From Cylindrodendrum hubeiense (Eukaryota > Ascomycota > Sordariomycetes > Hypocreales > Nectriaceae), in the NCBI GenBank assembly GCA_014621425.1, contig JAANBB010000303.1:1-49651 (forward strand): a DNA stretch of 49,651 nucleotides. Reading direction: 5' to 3'. Positions 11,799 to 23,799 of this stretch are shown piece by piece (positions within the stretch are counted from its first letter, which is position 1; each line of letters begins with the position of its first letter). Below the pieces are notes generated by a model. That model was not told where the DNA came from and did no database searches. It saw only the letters and a program-made list of their open reading frames with translations. A program made the translations under genes and the position numbers.

Positions 11799-13249
11799 TT
11801 ACATGATGACCTCGTTGGTGACATCCTGGTATTTCACGTTAGTATGTATCATACGGTAATCAGGTAGGGGTGAACATACCCGCTTCAACTCCTTGTAGGG
11901 CAAGCAGACGCAGTTCTGCACGCGAACCTCATCACCGACACCACAGTCCTTGCCGAGGATGGTGATGCTCTGGACCTTGACTCCGTTCTTGATGATGGTG
12001 GTCGAGTGGCTGCCGGCAGGGAGAGGGGTACCCTCAACACGAGCCCAGGCACCGACACGGCTGCCCCAGCCGATGATAGAGTAGAGAATGCAGGCATCGT
12101 GCTTGATCTCGGAGTCCTCGAGGACAACACTCTCCTTGATGCGGACGCCGGCACCAACGGTGACGCGGGGACCAATGCTCACGTTGGGGCCGAGCTTGGC
12201 GGTGGGGTGGACTTCAGCGGTGGGGTGGATGAAGACCGGGGGCACAATGTTGGCACTGGGAGCGGAGAGCTCGTCGCTGCCAGCCTGAGCGGCCTGCTGA
12301 AGGTAGAGGGCGTTGGCGGGAACGGCGGAGCCAGCAGTCTTGATCTGGCGCCAGAAGTCCTTGGTCTCGTAGACGTAGAACTGCTTGCTATCGGCCATGT
12401 CGCTCAGGATGTCCTGCTCGAGGCGGATAACCTCGTTCTTCTTGCCCTCATCATCGTCATCCTCGTCGGGGAGGATGAAGCTGTTCTCGAGGTTGTCGGA
12501 AGAGGGGTAGGAGACCAGGCGAGAGGGGCGGTCGAGGCGGCGCTTGATGGCGGAGCGGATGGAAGGGAAGATGGCATCGGTGGCGAAGAGGTAGACACCA
12601 CAGTTGATGAGGTTGCTGAGGTGGCCCTCGGGCTTCTCGACGTAGTGCAGGACTCGGCGGGTGTGGGCGTCCGAGACGATGCAACCGAAGTTGGTGGCAG
12701 CCTCGTTGCTCACGCGGGTTCCGAGAATGACAGCCTCAGCATCCTTCTCATTGAAGAGGCGCAGCATCTCGTCAAGAGGGAAGGAGCAGCAGACATCGGC
12801 GTTGAGGACGAAGAGGCGCTCGGGGCGGCCCTTCAGGATGGCATCGCGGAAGTGGTAGAGGCCACCGGCGGTACCGAGCGCCTCGTACTCGCGGAGGTAC
12901 TTGATGGTGATGGCGGGGAACTCCTTGGCCGAATCCTTGATGAAGTCGCGGAAGACGGACTCGTCGTAGTAGCCGATGATGTAGACCTCCTGGATCTGCT
13001 TGTTGGGGACGCGGGCAACGGAGCTGAGGCAATGCCAGATGATGGGGTGACCGGCGACCTCGAAGAGAGGCTTGGGGACATCGAGGGAGAGGGGACGGAA
13101 GCGGGTTCCTCGCGAGGGGCCGCCGACCTAGCAGGAGTTAGCAGGCTCGTGTAGAAGTCCGGGTCAGGGGAGTGAAGCTATACCAGGATAACGGCCTTGG
13201 TGGCGCCCTGTTCCTTTGCGCGATGCGCCATGGGGACGTGGAGAGACAT
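11799..13249 (-). CDS. Mannose-1-phosphate guanylyltransferase, alpha (GMPPA-like) type
   Basis: GDP-mannose pyrophosphorylase makes GDP-mannose from GTP and mannose-1-phosphate in the cytosol. The alpha-type protein is mainly the regulatory partner of the catalytic beta type in animals. On the minus strand the exons are 13249-13184, 13127-11880 and 11825-11799, giving 446 aa. The first intron (13128-13183, GTATAG...CTAG) lies inside the nucleotide-binding loop, whose spliced form reads AVILVGGPSRGTRFRPLSLD. The nucleotidyltransferase domain covers residues about 18-290 (LNADVC, EALGTAGGLYHF). A left-handed beta-helix of hexapeptide repeats starts at about residue 318 (FIHPTAEVHPTAKLGPNVSIGP). 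The last intron (11826-11879) is 54 nt and stop-free, but splicing gives the family-typical ending KELKRDVTNEVIM. An acidic DEDDDDEGKK loop is present. The alpha type is inferred from this loop and the C-terminus. Confidence 0.
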
Positions 13250-14592
13250 TTTGGCAGGAGAGGAGGGAGAAATGGAGAGGATGGGGAGGTCTGAGAAGAA
13301 GCGTCTCGGATGACGTTCCTGGGAGGGTTGAGGGTGACGATGTGTGGTTGAGCGGTGGTGGGAGAATTGGCGGTTGCTGGCCTGTCTGGGCTGTTTTGGC
13401 GGGGGAGATAGAGGCGGTCACCCAGCCAAACTAGGACAGGGGTAGCTGGGTTGGGTGTGGATTATGCGATTAAGCGATGAGACAAGTCTTGAAAGCTGTC
13501 AACTACTCTAGCTCCGTCAATGAGAGTCGCAGGATGCATCTCGTGGGGGGTTAGGCTTACACCCGGGAGATCTCACATACATCTGGCCAACTCAGGGGGA
13601 TGACATCTCCAGCAGGAGAAGCGTAACCCAGATGACTGGTGCATGGCGGGGACGCGACCCTGCGTGCGTGCCTTATCGTTCGGTGAAGAGCCTGCTCCAC
13701 CGATATCTACCAGCCTTGCCAGGCCACACCGTTCGGTGAGGCTCCCTCCTCCCGCGCCCACCCCTCCCTGAAAGAGGAAACTTTCCAGGGGAGTGGACCC
13801 CCTATGGCGGCCCGCGCGCCCCTGGCCACTTACACGGCAGCGCGCTGCAACCACTAAAGCTCCCCAGCTGTAGGGTCCGCGCGCTCACTGGAGGGCGATT
13901 GCTCTCAGGGGCAACAAACCTGCACCAGCAAGGGGGGCCGCTGCCTGGTGCTCCCCAGCCACTCTAATTTTTTCTCCCAATCTCTGGCCGGTGGAGATAC
14001 GTACCTGCACTGGCGCAACTCCAGGGAGCATTAACTTTTGTTAACGGGACGATGAATGCAACGGCTGTAAATTCAATTCAATATGTAATGTAGCATTCAT
14101 ACTTCCACGGCCCTGAATTTTGGGATCGCGTTATACGTATTCCTCATTTCCACGGACTTTTCAGGGTGCATGTAGCGTGTCACATCACATGACCAGCGCT
14201 GACTCCTTAACAGCCATTATCGATCCCCGGTGTTGCTCCAGAGCCGCATCGCCTGGGGCGAAAGGAGCGAAACACCATCCACATCGGCACTTCAACACCT
14301 CGCCTCATCACATTCATCTCACTTCTCCCTCACCAACTCCTCACCATCTCCTCAACTCTGGATTATACGTTCTACGATCGTTTTGCCTGTTTTTGATACC
14401 CTCTCAAGTTCATGTCGTTTGTATAAGCTAGTGACCTGTCATTCATCTGTTCACCTTGGCAACCATCTCAAACGGCCTAGCAACGACAACCTGAAGCTTC
14501 TGCCTGCATTTGGACCATTCACTCACCTTTCATCCCGCCCAAACGCCTGCTTATTCACTTCCGTCGAGTGGGGCCTACTCGGCTCAAGGTGA
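13250..14592. other. Divergent promoter region between GMPPA-like and dynamin genes
   Basis: This 1.34 kb separates two divergently transcribed genes. The right part (about 14270-14590) is C/T-rich on +, like a fungal leader. No coding gene is supported. Confidence 0.
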
Positions 14593-17500
14593 ATGAATTC
14601 TGAACCGGCATTCGCCAGCAGGATGCCTCACTCTACAAAACGCAGGGCTGCGCGCGGGCCTAACTCCAGCCGCAACAACATCATCAAGCAAGATCCCGAC
14701 TCCACCGCCGAGCAGACCTCACCTGAAGGCTCCGCCACTTTCACCAACACAGATCGTGGAAGGGGATCTTCGAATACCTCAAACTTCGGTGGAAGCTCAA
14801 CATACTTGGCTGTCGACCAGTCCTTCTACCGCCACGGGCGTTCTGATGCACGTAAGTCTCATGGCGTCGTCTCACTCACAACATCGTCAACGAAACACCA
14901 ACTGACCCACTTCACTATAGCAACACCCAGCGAGAGAATCACTGAGCCAGAGCCCTTGCTGCGGGAAATGAGGATGCGGGCCCCTATCAGCGTTGCCGCG
15001 GCTGAGAGCCCTATCAGTTTGGACCCTGGCGAGAGCTTCTTCCACACGTCGTTTCAGGACATCGGAAAGAAGCTCAAGGCCTGCAACGATACCCTTGGCG
15101 AGCTTCAGCAACTTGGTGTCTCTCACGATGTGCAGCTCCCAGAGCTCGTCCTCGTTGGTGACCAGTCGGCCGGAAAGTCCAGCCTAATGTCTGGCCTTGC
15201 CAACCTTGAGCTTCCACGGAGCGAGGGTACCTGTACCCGCTGCCCACTGCACATCCGTGTCTCGCGAAACAACGACTGGTCTTGTCGTGTTTGGCTCCGC
15301 AAGGAGTATTCCTACCAGCCTCCGAACGGACGGTCCATCACCGAGACCGATGTCACAGAGAATGACCCGTTTTATCCTTGGCGTAAGCTGCCAAACACGG
15401 CGGTGCATGAGTTCAAGACCATGCACGAGAAAAACGAGATCGAGGATGTTCTCCGCTGGGCACAGATCGCCATCCTCAACGATGATAAGAGTCACAAACT
15501 CTTTGTTCCTGGCTCTGGATCGATCGCTCTAAACACCCCTATCGCCAAGGCTGCTGACGAAGTGACGGCCAAATTCTCGCCCAATATTGTTGCCCTTGAA
15601 ATCAAAGGCCCTGAGCTTCCTGATCTGTCTTTCTATGACATGCCTGGCATCTTTCAAAACCCCGCCGATGCACGCGATGATTACCTCGTTCACGTTGTCC
15701 GAAACCTCTCCAAGAGCTACATTCAGCATCCGTCCGCGATCATTCTCTGCTCTATGCCCATGAACAGTGATGCCGAAAACTCGTCTACCTTTGGCCTTAC
15801 TCGCAGACTAGGAGCATTGAACAGAACTATCGGCGTGTTGACCAAGGCAGATCTCATTCCGGAGGGTGGCAATCATGACCAGTGGCTCTCTATCATGAAA
15901 GGCGAGGCTCATCAGACTGGCTTCGGTTACTTCATCACTTCGCGGCCTCAAGGAAAAGATCTTGAGGAGCTAAATGAGTGGGAGGAGCTTGTGTTTGAGG
16001 CTCACTCCTTCGAGAGATGGCCATCCAACTTTCATTGCTTCTCAGAGCGATGTGGCATCGAGAAGCTCAAGACATTTTTGTCAAAGCGACTGAGTGAGGA
16101 GTTTACGAAAAGGTAAGCCATCCTTACCTGATCATCATGAATACTTGCAGTAGACTAACACGTTCACTTTCAGCCTCCCCAAAATCAAGTACACCCTCAA
16201 GCAGCACCTCGAACAGATCAACAACCAACTCGGTAAGCTGCCGGAGCTGCCTGGCAACGTTGAACTTGAAGTGCAGACTGGCATCATGGAATTTGGCGAA
16301 CATGCCCGATCGGAACTACGACCTGCTGAATTCTCGAAGCGGTTTGGCCCTCTCCCTGACAACTTCCGCGACTGTCTGATCGAGATGAAGCCCAAATTCA
16401 CTCTCAAAGACGCCAGCGACTCTCCTGTGGTGGAGATATCCGATGATGAATCAGATGCTGGATCTACCATGGGCGTCGTGACACCTACCTCTAAGCGACG
16501 GAACATGGGACCGCCAACGACCCCAGCAAAGCGACAGCGCATGGAGCAACTGGGCAATGCGAATCCTCAGAATGGCCACAACGGAAACAACGGAAACAAC
16601 GGGAACGGATACATCAAGCCAGAGGAAGGGAGAGGTAGTCTTCCTCCCCGACCTTCTCCAGCTGCACAGCGACCTCAATTCCCTGAGCCGTTTGCGCAAT
16701 TCAGCCGCGTTGGACGGGGATTTCGAACTCTGCGCCAAGTACGGGATGAGATCAAGGCCAAAACTCGGGCCGGCATGCCAGACATAATTACCGAAGAAGT
16801 CTATAATGACCTGTGCCGGGAAGCAATCAAGCCCTGGGATGGGCCGATGAAGGCATTCCTGGACCAGATTATGCGTCTGCTTCACAACTTGCTAGAGGCA
16901 GCCCTGAAAAAGTCCTTTGACCGCCTCAACAAGCGTCTGATCTACCAGGAGTCTCGGAAGCTATTGAGGGGGTACTTGGATGAGCGACGCAAGGAGACTC
17001 TCACCGCCCTGGCAGTTGTGTATCGCCTTGAAACTTTTGGCCTGTTCACCATCAATCGCGAGGCATTCTACAGATGCCGCGCAGCGGAAGAGATCCTTCT
17101 GAGTCGCTATCGTCACGAAATGCGCATGAAGGCCCACGGATATTCGGATGGCCGGGCACCGGATGCATGGGAGGGTTTGACGGAAGAGAAACGAGCGCAA
17201 GACAGGAAGCGACGCGAAGCCGATATCATAAAGATTGGCCCCGACCCGTTCGAGCGAGAGCTTGAGGTGATTTCGTACGTTAGAGGGTACTACCGCCTTG
17301 CGGCCCTTCGGTTTGCGGACTCAGTGGCGCTGCATATCACGAACGGTATGATTCCAGAAATCCAGAGACAGCTCCCGTACTATCTGGATGAGAAGCTGGG
17401 CCTACGGGGACCCGATGCCTCGAGGGTCTACGAGCACCTTATGGAAGAGGATGAGGCGACGGCCACGAAGCGAGAGACGCTCAAGGGAGAGCGGGAGAAA

Positions 17501-17653
17501 TTTGTCAAAGCGCTGGCCAGCATCGAAGGGCTGGAGACGGGAGCCGAGAGCAACGAGCTCTTGCGAGAGGAGTTGTATGAAGAGTCGCAGGAGGCCGAGG
17601 AGACTGATGCCATGATGAGCGGTGCGATCCAAGAGGAAAATGGAGAGGCATAA
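14593..17653 (+). CDS. Dynamin-superfamily GTPase with a long polar insert and NLS-like cluster
   Basis: Dynamin-family GTPases oligomerise on and remodel membranes; Mx-like members of unknown target are common in Pezizomycotina. Exons 14593-14851, 14921-16112 and 16174-17653 give 976 aa. The first intron (14852-14920, GTAAGT, CTGAC, CTATAG) is 69 nt and stop-free; the second is 16113-16173. Visible motifs are the P-loop GDQSAGKSS (about 166-174), G3 DMPG (about 327) and G4 TKAD (about 394). The stalk follows, and a GED-like C-terminus (RGYYRLAALRFADSVALHI to about residue 945). Between the GTPase domain and the second half of the stalk is an acidic, Pro/Asn-rich insert with SKRRNMGPP and PAKRQRME (about 590-605), which resembles a bipartite nuclear signal, followed by an Asn/Gly run. 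The N-terminal 130 residues are disordered-looking. An alternative start is the ATG at 14623. No pleckstrin domain is seen, so it is unlikely to be a classical endocytic dynamin. Confidence 0.
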
Positions 17654-20338
17654 GTTGGCTTCGGTCGCGGTGTGGTTTTTCTCGGTCTTGATGTTCGATT
17701 GTAACAAGAAAAGTTTGCGGAATGACTTTCGGATGGATTTGAGGTGGTCTTGCTTTGCAGTTGGTATTGGTTGGATGTCTGAGGACTGGAGGCTTCCGTG
17801 TACCACAAAGGTTGATTTTTCATTTGGTCTTGTTTGATGCGAAAGGGGGACGAACAATACGAACAATAGAGGTCTGGATGTCGGATTTTCTCTGATAGTG
17901 TGGAACGATGGTACGAGGCTCCGTTTCGCTCGCTCCGGTGGCTGAAAGCTGAACCGCACAAAGGGATGATGGATGGCTAATGGATAAATGGGCCCGGGTA
18001 TTGTATCGGGAAGCTACGCAGGCGACCCCGCGCCCAGAGAGGAACATATCATGCAGGAATCAGTATGTTTTTGGGGAGCTTGAGGATCGATGAGATGTCT
18101 CGATGTACAAAATAGGGTGGAGGATGTGCCAAGTCGAGCCGAGATCCGAATATAGTGGTGGCGGCTTGGACGAAACGAGTCACGGGTGGCAGATGGTACG
18201 GCACGAACGCAAGGTTGCAAGGATGCAAGATGAATTGTAGATAGGCTAAATGCAAATCGTGGCCTTCCCATGACCCGTACCGACATGCTTGCACTTGGGG
18301 TTGCTGTTAAGGCGGGGAATATTAGCCAGGCCTGCGGAGATGGCGCCTAAAGTGAATGGCACGGTCTGGCGATGCGGTCATACGAGAGCTGAGAGTCGAG
18401 ACTCATGTTTCGGGGTCATAACGTAACGTAGCGTAACGAATGTATCTCTGTATGTACCATGCGTTGTGCAAATTCCCAACCGAGTTTTCTTTTGGAGGTT
18501 TGCGCCGATAATGATATTTGGAGAGCGCTATACTTGCAGGGGGGCCTGGCATCACATGCGCATTCCCTATCTTCCGGGACATGGGGAGTGGCCAGGGTCG
18601 CCAGCTGAACCCGTTCACGGAAGACAGGCGGTGGAGGGGGTGCGGCGGGCACTTTTGCACTTGAGTATGGAGCACGAGGGCGAAGTGCCGAGGGGATGCA
18701 GAGAGCATCATGGTCGGTTTAGTTAGATGGATTAGGCTTGGAGTAGAAGTCTGGAGCAGAAGCCTGGAGTAGAAGCCCGAGAATGGAGTCACTGCCGGAT
18801 CGTGCAGAAGAGGTATGCATCTCCTTCATCATTGAAGAGCAACAACATGCATCCTGCCGACACGGGCGCACACCAACCCGGCGACTTCTTTTTCCAGCTG
18901 TTGTTTTGTGGCCTGGGCCAAGATCAGGGGGGCACCGTAGCCAAAGCAAGGCGCCCCGTAGAAGCATCGTCGGTTGAAGCGCAGGCCGGCGTGGTGGTTT
19001 CTTACTCCCGGCACTAAGCTCGTGTGTCGGCAGAGATCCCGCATCTCCGTGCCCCCCCGCCCCACTCGACTCCGGCCACCCCCCACGGCGGCAGAGGAGG
19101 AGTGTAGGGCGACGAGGTCCACTCTTCGGATTCAGTACGAGCAACTCTATTCACAAAGCTTCTAGATACGACGGGAGCCAAGATCAGGTTTGGGGAAAGT
19201 GGCGGGTATCCAAGTTACCGCTGCCACGGGTCCTGGGCGAGGCTTCCCGACAGCGATGCCTGACAAAGACACCCAACCCAGCGGCACTGTCGTCTGCAGT
19301 GTCGTCTCCCATTGCCCGGGACGGAGCACAACAGGAGCTGGGAAGATGCTTGCTCATCCTCACCTCGGTCATGTCTGGTACCTTGCATCATGATATCATC
19401 CGCGAGTTGGAAATTAAATTCTCAAGGCCACAGCAGTGTCTTGGGCCCTAAGCCGTTCACTCTAAGCCGGCCATGTTGACTGGAGCCAAACGCCAAGGCC
19501 CCGGGCCAGCTGATTATCGGCGTTCCCTTTCTCACGTCCCACGTCCCACGTTCCATTCTCCAAATCCACAACCCTCAAGGTCTGGCTACCTGACAGTTCC
19601 CGAGGACACGGACATGGAAGCTGAGCTGGCTGAAGCTGGAACGGCAACGGTAACGGTCTCTTTCAGCTTCATTTCCTCGTCAAGTCGCTGTCCGAAGATA
19701 CCCAAAGTTCCAATTTCGGCTGCACGGCCTCTATCAAGGGCACCATGGCCGTCGGCCCTGCCATCCGAAAGCGCGTTTCGCTCACCTGGAGGCCAGGGTC
19801 AAGACCCGGTCAGCCGCAGCCTCGTCTGCAGCCTAGGAACGGGCTCTGCGACGAGCCTGTGCCGTAAAGCTCCGGCCTGGCTGGGGCAACTGCCGAGGCG
19901 TCGCGCGAGCTGCACCCAGGTGGCCTTGGGAGGTCTGCCGCCCGCTGAACTTTTGCGTGGTGAGAGTGGATGCCAGTGCCAGCGTGCGGCCGTACCCTTG
20001 GATTCGTGTCACCCCAGGCTGAAAGTGAGCCGTCAAGGTCAATCTAGCATCGGCGGTATTTCTGCATGAGTCTGGCCGCCGTGCCCAATCAGCTGTGAGG
20101 TTGCAACCGCGCCATCTGGGGAGAGCCAGGTCGCGGAACCAGCTCCGGCCTGATGGAGTCAACTCTAAGGAATCATTTTACCCAGCTCTAGCGGGTGGTC
20201 GTGGCCGTTCCCGACGACTTCTTCTGGGGATTCCAGCCTAATCCATTCTGCAGTCGCCCTCGCTTGCCGCTTCTACCCTTCAAACTGTGACAGCAGAGGC
20301 GTTAGGGCTTGGGTGTCAAGGGCGGATCATGTAGCTAT

Positions 20339-20391
20339 CATGGGTCATGGATTATGGATCATGGATTATGGATCATGGATCATGGATCATG
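20339..20391. repeat. Short tandem repeat (ATGGATCATGG-like)
   Basis: About five imperfect copies of an 8-10 nt unit (ATGGATTATGG / ATGGATCATGG) lie head to tail. They contain partly palindromic CATG and GATC words. No coding role is seen. Confidence 0.
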
Positions 20392-21703
20392 CCACCCTCC
20401 ACATGAAGCCGGATATTGACCCAAATCACCCGCCGTCGACTCCCCGCAACACGAGCTCCAGCCGACGTTATTGGCCATCTCCACCTCGGCTGCCCTCCTC
20501 CACCTCGCCTCCACCTCCGCACCCACGTCCCCGCTAAACCCCCAGAGACCTTGCATATCCTCCACGTTTTGGAGCCGGTCCAGTAGATCAACCCGTTGCT
20601 CTTTTCGGATTCGAGGGAGGGGAAGCCGTCAACACATTGGGTGGATAAATCCACGGGCCTATTCTGCCGGTTTTCCCACACGCCACAAGGATCTGCTTCC
20701 CCCCAGACTCGATTGGGATGGGCACAGACATCTCGCACCATCCCCAGGATACCACCACGTTAATCATCGAGCCTAAGTGATGATGGGGTAGGTACCTTTG
20801 TTTTCGCCGAATCAGGTGCTTGGGGGTACTTGCTCTCGCCAAGGGTTCTGCTCTCGCCGAGGGTTCTTTCTGCTCTCGCCAAGAGTTCCAGCAGAGCGAC
20901 AGGCGAGTGCAAGCAAATTCTAGGGCATCACAGCGGGCCCATGCGAGTGCCATGACCAGCAGCTACCACCAGATTGACCATCATGATACAGTACAAAGTA
21001 CTTCTGATCTCCATCTAGCTGCTACATCCTAATGCCGGCAAAATTACATCATTCGAATCATGCTGCAACACTGCTCGATGCCGGCCGACCGGGAATATCG
21101 GTGTGGCGCCTCTTTAGCATCATGAGAAGCCAGTGGTCATGGAACGTCGCTTGTCAGCCAACGCCCCAAGCTGACGGGTCAAGGAGCCGCAGGCCACTTT
21201 GGCGTAGCTAGAGGCATGCTTGTAACTTGGCAACCCTTTCGGCGGTGTTTTTCGCAGGCTACCTGCATATCCCGAGTTCTGAAGTACCTCGCTGCTCCAA
21301 CCGTGGGGGAATCGTTTGAGCACCCTCTGCCCGGTAGCATCTCATGGTACATTTCAGGGTACCCGTCGAGCAGCGTCCACGAGGCCGCACCCCCGGCCCA
21401 GAATGGGCGTGTCCTAACTAGCCAAGATCTACCACTCTCGCGGCCCCTGAAGTTCCACTGAACCGCTGAACCGCTGAGCCAGACAAGACCCTGCTACGCT
21501 CTCACGAGGGGTCGTCGACGGTCAAACTGCCCAACCCGCCTTTCCGCCCCCCAGCTGCAACGACGGCTGCCACCCCGGTTCGGGACTCTCCCCGCCTTGT
21601 CCGATGCATCCCCCACACCATTCTCGCCCGTCTCAATGCACAATGGTAGCTCTGCGGTGGGCAGACGCAGATCCGGGGGAGAGCTCATGTTCCCCAAGGA
21701 CAA

Positions 21704-21709
21704 TATAAG
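21704..21709 (+). promoter_or_regulatory. TATA-like element upstream of the MFS transporter
   Basis: TATAAG lies 160 bp before the chosen start codon, a plausible core promoter position for a fungal gene with a leader of about 130 nt. Assignment is by position and sequence only. Confidence 0.
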
Positions 21710-21868
21710 TGAACCGGCATCCCCTCGACATTGTGCCTTCCACCTCGTCAATCCCCATCCACGATACCGCCCTAGAGCCAATTCCTCACCCGGGCCTGCT
21801 TCTTCTCTTCATTGTCGCCACTCCAACCTGCAATCATCCGACCCATTGCACACCCATTGCTCATCGCA

Positions 21869-23799
21869 ATGGCATTGCCCAAGTTTCTGAGACCCATCGG
21901 TGACCGGCGCGCCGAGCGCAACTCCGACGGTTCACAGACCGACCTCGATGTCGCCCGCGGCGAGGCCCCCAGGTTCGAAAAGGTGACCTGGTACAAGGAG
22001 CCTCATCTGCGCAAGCTCTACATCCTCTCCATCTTCCTACTGATCGCCTCGGCCACCACCGGCTACGATGGCATGATGGTCAACACGTCCCAGCAGATGG
22101 ACAGGTGGAAGGACTACTTCCCCGAGGTCGAAGATAACAACAAGCTCGGAATCCTCATCAACATGTACAACATCGGTTCCATTGTCTCCTTCTTCATCGT
22201 CCCCTACATGGCCGACAACATGGGCCGAAAGCCCACCATCATGATTGGCTGCGTCATCATGATTGCTGGTTCTCTCATCTCCACTTTCTGCAATGGCTAT
22301 GGAAGTAAGTCTGCCCCTCTTCCCCGTCCGCATTCCGACGGTAGGCTTGTACTGACGAGCGCCTCTTAGTGTACATTGGTGGCCGATTTATTCTCGGTTT
22401 CGGCAACTCTATGGCACAGATGGCGTCTCCCATGCTTCTGACCGAAATCTGTCACCCTCAGCACCGTGGTCCTATGACTGCTGTCTACAACTGTCTCTGG
22501 AATCTGGGATCCTTGAGTAAGTTGTCCTCTCGCCTCAAATCGCAGCCGAATTGTCTGCTAACTTGTGCAAAAGTTGTCTCCATCGTCGGCTGGGGAACTG
22601 CCTCCATCAACAGCAACTGGTCATGGCGATCCATCACCTTTATCCAGGCCGTTCCCTCCATCATTCAGCTCGCCGGCATTTGGTGGGTTCCCGAGTCCCC
22701 TCGATTCCTTGTCAACAAGGACAAGTCCGAGGAGGCCCTCGCCGTTCTTGCCAAGCACCACGCCGGTGGCGACGAGAACAACGCCACTGTTCAGTTCCAG
22801 TACCGTGAGATCAAGCAGACCATCGAGGCCGACAAGGCCTCCCGCACCGCCACCAGCTATCTCGACTTCCTCAAGACCAGGGGTAACAGGTGGAGACTCG
22901 CCATCATCATCTCCCTGGGTGTTATCTCGCAGTACTCTGGAAATGCCCTGTTCTCCAACTACATCGACATCATCTACACCGGTGCTGGCATTGTGGAGCA
23001 GAACAAGAAGCTCGCTGTAAGTTCGGTTCTTTCCAGTCATTTAGGAATAACGATGCTGATTCTTCATTCTCTGTAGCTTTCTGCTGGAAAGACCATCATG
23101 GATTTGTCCATCGCCATTGGTGCCGCCCTTACTGTCGACAAGATCGGCCGTCGTCCTCTATTCCTTGTTGCCATCTCCGGTATGGTCGCCTCCTTCGTCT
23201 GCTGGACCATCGTCGGTGCCGTCTACGAGAACTCTGCCGTTGCCACCCCGGCCACCGAAGACGAGCCTGATGGCGGCATTGAGTACACCAACAAGGGCTC
23301 CGGCTACGCCCAGATTGTATTTGTCTGGATCTTCGGTATCTTCTACGATATTGGTTTCTCCGGCCTGCTCGTTGCCTACGCCCTCGAGATCCTTCCCTTC
23401 CATCTCCGTGCCAAGGGAATGACCATCATGAACATTACCGTCCAGGCCATTCTTGCCATTGGAAAGTGAGTTTTACCCCTTATGACCGATTGCCATTGCA
23501 ACGCACGAGACTAACAGAAGACCAGCCAAACCAACAAGATCGCTTGGGACCAGCTCCCCAACCACTGGAACTTTATGCTCTTCTACACTCTCTGGGACGC
23601 TGTCGAGCTCCTCTTCGTCTATTTCTTGTACGTCGAGACCAAGGGCCCCACCCTGGAGGAGATTTCCCGCATCTTTGACGGCGACGACGCCATGGTGGAG
23701 CACATCGATCTCGCTCAGGTCGAGAAGGAGGTCCACTTGAGCCGACACGAGGAGCACATCAACTTTTCCAACATGGCAAGCGAGAAGACCGCGGCTTAG
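21869..23799 (+). CDS. MFS sugar transporter (sugar porter / lactose-permease-like)
   Basis: This is a proton-coupled sugar uptake protein of the plasma membrane. Exons 21869-22304, 22370-22516, 22574-23016, 23077-23465 and 23526-23799 give 562 aa; every junction keeps frame, with GTAAGT or GTGAGT donors. Sugar-porter signatures are YMADNMGRKP (loop 2-3), GGRFILGFG and PMLLTEICHPQHRG, then WWVPESPRFLV (PESPRFL motif), DKIGRRPLFL (loop 8-9) and the C-terminal VETKGPTLEEI (PETKG-type motif). About 12 hydrophobic segments are visible, with a cytosolic N-terminus of about 45 residues and a polar C-terminal tail. The start ATG 21869 is the first in frame with the conserved N-terminus. Substrate is not readable from sequence; fungal relatives are often called lactose or hexose permeases. 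It sits alone at the left edge of the accessory-looking region. Confidence 0.

Larger units (their letters stand above)
17654..21868. other. Intergenic, 4.2 kb, no gene recognised
   Basis: The open frames here are short or have no protein-like composition on either strand. A run of short tandem repeats lies at 20339-20391. The right end carries a TATA-like element for the MFS gene. A long non-coding transcript or degraded elements cannot be excluded. Confidence 0.

Noticed and set aside
12006..13154. Long + strand open frame (382 codons) over the GMPPA-like gene
   Set aside because: It is the antisense of a clear conserved gene; its Gly/Val/Glu-rich translation mirrors the codon bias of the other strand.
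19473..20069. 198-codon + frame in the 17.7-21.9 kb gap
   Set aside because: Composition rich in Ser/Pro/Arg, no domain, no promoter or intron signals that support it.
17654..21868. Search for a decayed transposon or RIP-mutated gene
   Set aside because: No long AT-rich stretch or coding remnant of transposase or reverse transcriptase could be recognised by eye.
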